Below the pieces are notes generated by a model, which made no database searches, was not told the DNA's origin, and was given only the letters and a program-made list of their open reading frames with translations. Shown here piece after piece: positions 61,693 to 64,000 of a stretch of DNA of 64,000 nt. Every line of letters begins with the position of its first letter. The first letter of the stretch is position 1. This stretch comes from Bradyrhizobium sp. WBAH42 (GTDB lineage: Bacteria; Pseudomonadota; Alphaproteobacteria; Rhizobiales; Xanthobacteraceae), in assembly GCF_024585265.1 (NCBI RefSeq), contig NZ_CP036533.1, forward strand, positions 6,147,001 to 6,211,000, written 5' to 3'. Position numbers and translations under genes: made by a program.

Positions 61693-64000
61693 ATGAGACT
61701 AGCGGAGATGCTCAAACCCGACCTACTCAACACCGAGGCGCGCGAACTGGACGTGCCTGCGACGATCGACCGAACCACCTTTCTGTCGACCCTGCCGGCC
61801 ACCTCGACCGACCGCACTGCAGCATTGACGATTGTCGGTGTGTCCTCCCTGCTGTTCGCCGCGGCCGTGCCCTTCGCCGGTACCCCGCTCCTGCCGGTCC
61901 CCGCCTTCGTCGCCAGCTATCAATCCGCGCTGGCCGTGAGCGACATCGTCACGGCCGTGTTGCTGCTATCGCAATTTGCGATTCTGCGGACCCGCGCGCT
62001 GCTGTGGCTCGCGAGCGGCTATCTCTTCACCGCCGCGGCGGCGCTGGTTCATGCCCTCACCTTCCCCGGCCTGTTCGCACCGACCGGACTCCTGGGCGCG
62101 GGCCGGCAGACCACGGTCTGGCTCTACATGGTCTGGCACGCCGGCTTTCCGCTCTGTGTGATGGCGTATGCCTGGCTGAAGGAAAAGGACGGTGGCCCCC
62201 GGATCCGCGGCGCGGCAAGCAACGCGATTTATGGCAGCGTGCTCTGCGTCATCGCCGCGATGGCCGTCTTCGCCTGGATCGTCACCGCACAGCACGATCG
62301 GTTGCCGGTCCTGCTGAGCGAGGGCCGCTACACGGCGACCATGATCGGAGTCGTGTCCTTCGTGTGGTCGCTGAGCTTTGCCGCGCTGGTCTCGCTCTGG
62401 TTCCGCAGGCCGCATACGGTGATCGATATCTGGCTCATGGTGGTCATGTGCGCCTGGCTGTTCGACATCGCACTGTCGGCGATCGTCAACGTCGCGCGCT
62501 TCGATCTCGGCTTCTATGCCGGCCGGCTCTACGGCCTCGCCGCGGCGACCTTCGTGCTCGCGGTGCTTCTGATCGAGAATGTCCGCCTGCAGGCGCGTAC
62601 GGTGGGCCTCGTCGGAAGGCTGCGCCAGCAATCGGCCTCGGAACGCGACTATTTCGGCAAGCGCCTCGCGCTGTACGGCGCAGTGGTCGAATCGTCCAAT
62701 GACGCGATCATCACCAAGTCGCTCGACGGCATCATCACCGGCTGGAACAAGGCCGCCGAACATCTGTTCGGCTACTCGGCCGCCGAGGCCGTCGGCAGGT
62801 CGATCGACATCATCGTGCCGCCGGATCGCAAGGGCGAAGTCAGGAGCATCCTCAACCGGATCGCCAGCAACGAGTCGATCGCCCAGCACGAGACGGTCCG
62901 AACCCGTAAAGACGGCCGCCCGCTGGACGTCGTCCTGAACATCTCACCGCTGCGGACCGACGATGGAGAGATCATCGGCGCTTCCAAGATCGCCCATGAC
63001 ATCACCGAAGAGAAGCAGGCCAGAGAGAAGCTGCGCCGCGAGACCGAGGAACGCCAGCGCATCTTCGAGACATCGCAGGACCTGATCCTGGTCACCGACG
63101 GCTACGGCAATTTCGTCCAGGTCAGCCCGAGCGTGCAGAACATTCTCGGCTACAGCCCCGAGGACATGGTCGGGCACAGCGCGATCGAGTTCATCCATCC
63201 CGACGATCTCGAGAAGACGCGGAGCGAGATGCGCGCAGCCCGTCGCGGCGCGGTCAAGCGCAGCTTCGAGGCGCGCTATTACCATTACGACGGTCACGAG
63301 GTCTCGCTGAACTGGATGGGCACGTGGTCCGAGCCGGTAAAGCGCCACTTCTTCATCGGCCGCGACCTCACCGACAAGCAGGCCGCCGAAGCCCAGCTCC
63401 GGCAGGTCCAGAAAATGGACTCGATCGGCCAGTTGACCGGCGGCGTCGCCCACGACTTCAACAACGTGCTGACCGTCATCACGGGCACGATCGGCATTCT
63501 CAGCGACGCGGTCGCCGACCGACCCGAGCTTGCCGCCATCACCAAGCTGATCGACGACGCCGCCGAGCGCGGCGCGCAGCTGACCAAGCATCTGCTCGCC
63601 TTCGCCCGCAAGCAGCCGCTCCAGCCGCGCGAGATCGACGTCAACGCACTGGTGCTTGAAGCCGCCAAGCTGCTGCATCCGACGCTCGGCGAGCAGATCA
63701 GCATCATGCCGCAGCTCACCGAGGATGCCTGGCCGACGCTGGTCGACCCGGGCCAGTTGTCCACCGCGATCCTCAATCTCGCGCTGAACGCGCGCGACGC
63801 CATGCCCGAGGGCGGCACCCTGGTGCTGGAGACCCGCAACATCTTCCTCGACGACGGCTATGCCAGCATGAATCCCGACGTCGTCGCCGGCAATTACGTG
63901 ATGATCGCCGTCAGCGACACCGGCAGCGGAATTCCTGCCGAGCTGATCGACCGGGTGTTCGATCCCTTCTTCACCACCAAGGAGGTCGGCAAGGGCACCG
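61693..64000 (+). CDS. Membrane-bound multi-PAS sensor histidine kinase (truncated by window end)
   Basis: At least 769 residues; open at the right edge. Start taken at ATG 61693, with ATG 61708 as an equal alternative. Parts in order: a MASE4-like integral membrane sensor with about seven hydrophobic segments (40-300), two PAS domains (about 325-450 and 455-570, the first with SSNDAIITKSLDGIITGWNK), a HisKA-type dimer domain with His 587 in LTGGVAHDFNNVLTVI, and an HATPase domain with LNLALNARDAMPEGG and SDTGSGIP. Sensors with this layout often end in a receiver domain, which would lie beyond the window. Ligand unknown. Confidence 0.9.
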   Translation, partial: MRLAEMLKPDLLNTEARELDVPATIDRTTFLSTLPATSTDRTAALTIVGVSSLLFAAAVPFAGTPLLPVPAFVASYQSALAVSDIVTAVLLLSQFAILRTRALLWLASGYLFTAAAALVHALTFPGLFAPTGLLGAGRQTTVWLYMVWHAGFPLCVMAYAWLKEKDGGPRIRGAASNAIYGSVLCVIAAMAVFAWIVTAQHDRLPVLLSEGRYTATMIGVVSFVWSLSFAALVSLWFRRPHTVIDIWLMVVMCAWLFDIALSAIVNVARFDLGFYAGRLYGLAAATFVLAVLLIENVRLQARTVGLVGRLRQQSASERDYFGKRLALYGAVVESSNDAIITKSLDGIITGWNKAAEHLFGYSAAEAVGRSIDIIVPPDRKGEVRSILNRIASNESIAQHETVRTRKDGRPLDVVLNISPLRTDDGEIIGASKIAHDITEEKQAREKLRRETEERQRIFETSQDLILVTDGYGNFVQVSPSVQNILGYSPEDMVGHSAIEFIHPDDLEKTRSEMRAARRGAVKRSFEARYYHYDGHEVSLNWMGTWSEPVKRHFFIGRDLTDKQAAEAQLRQVQKMDSIGQLTGGVAHDFNNVLTVITGTIGILSDAVADRPELAAITKLIDDAAERGAQLTKHLLAFARKQPLQPREIDVNALVLEAAKLLHPTLGEQISIMPQLTEDAWPTLVDPGQLSTAILNLALNARDAMPEGGTLVLETRNIFLDDGYASMNPDVVAGNYVMIAVSDTGSGIPAELIDRVFDPFFTTKEVGKGT

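Overview
The window is high-GC, gene-dense chromosome from an alphaproteobacterium, most likely a Bradyrhizobium or close relative. This rests on gene content I recognise: a CIRCE-controlled groESL, the usg family, cox-type CO dehydrogenase accessory genes, the pca branch, an Anbu/ATP-grasp/alpha-E locus, a DUF2778 protein and a liv operon. It also rests on the dense palindromic intergenic repeats typical of that genus. No search was run, so names come from motif and family recognition.

Layout. 1-4.0 kb: a lower-GC patch with a SPGDV/DUF4062-like protein carrying duplicated winged-helix-like modules, a conserved small gene, and an OLD-type ATPase-TOPRIM protein; a candidate defence or mobile remnant. 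4.0-5.4 kb: gpt and a CinA-N protein. 5.6-11.2 kb: a predicted peptide-modifying cluster (circularly permuted ATP-grasp, alpha-E, transglutaminase, AhpD-like, Anbu proteasome homologue, SDR). 11.4-19.0 kb: MFS and CNT transporters, rhomboid protease, cupin, OGT-like glycosyltransferase, usg. 19.3-21.4 kb: groESL. 21.5-28.2 kb: a GIY-YIG gene nested inside a palindromic repeat, lepB, a slipin, a compact tRNA-like cluster, LysR, isochorismatase-like, GST, DUF2778. 28.7-38.9 kb: FecR/CHASE2-cyclase pair, lipid-linked sugar genes, small secreted proteins, DUF72/DUF488, PhzF, a second cyclase. 38.9-42.5 kb: a TetR-controlled HlyD/ABC exporter with overlapping genes. 42.6-45 kb: ArsR/SRPBCC/GFA and small genes. 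45.0-51.9 kb: cox/xdh cluster with coxG, S, M, D, E, two XdhC proteins and a MoCF/MobA fusion, but no coxL. 52.0-54.7 kb: pcaB, pcaD, pcaC. 55.9-61.0 kb: livHMGF plus a binding protein. 61.1-64.0 kb: a single-domain response regulator divergent from a multidomain sensor kinase that runs off the end.

At least four palindromic repeat families are scattered through the intergenic spaces: A, CATTCCGGGG double hairpin; B, GTCATTGCGAG hairpin; C, CTCCC/GGGAG arms; D, GTAGGGTGGGC arms. Several lie inside probable operons. The most interesting structure is the GIY-YIG endonuclease gene placed exactly in the loop between the two hairpins of a family A element, as if it were a full-length, possibly autonomous, version of the short dispersed repeat.
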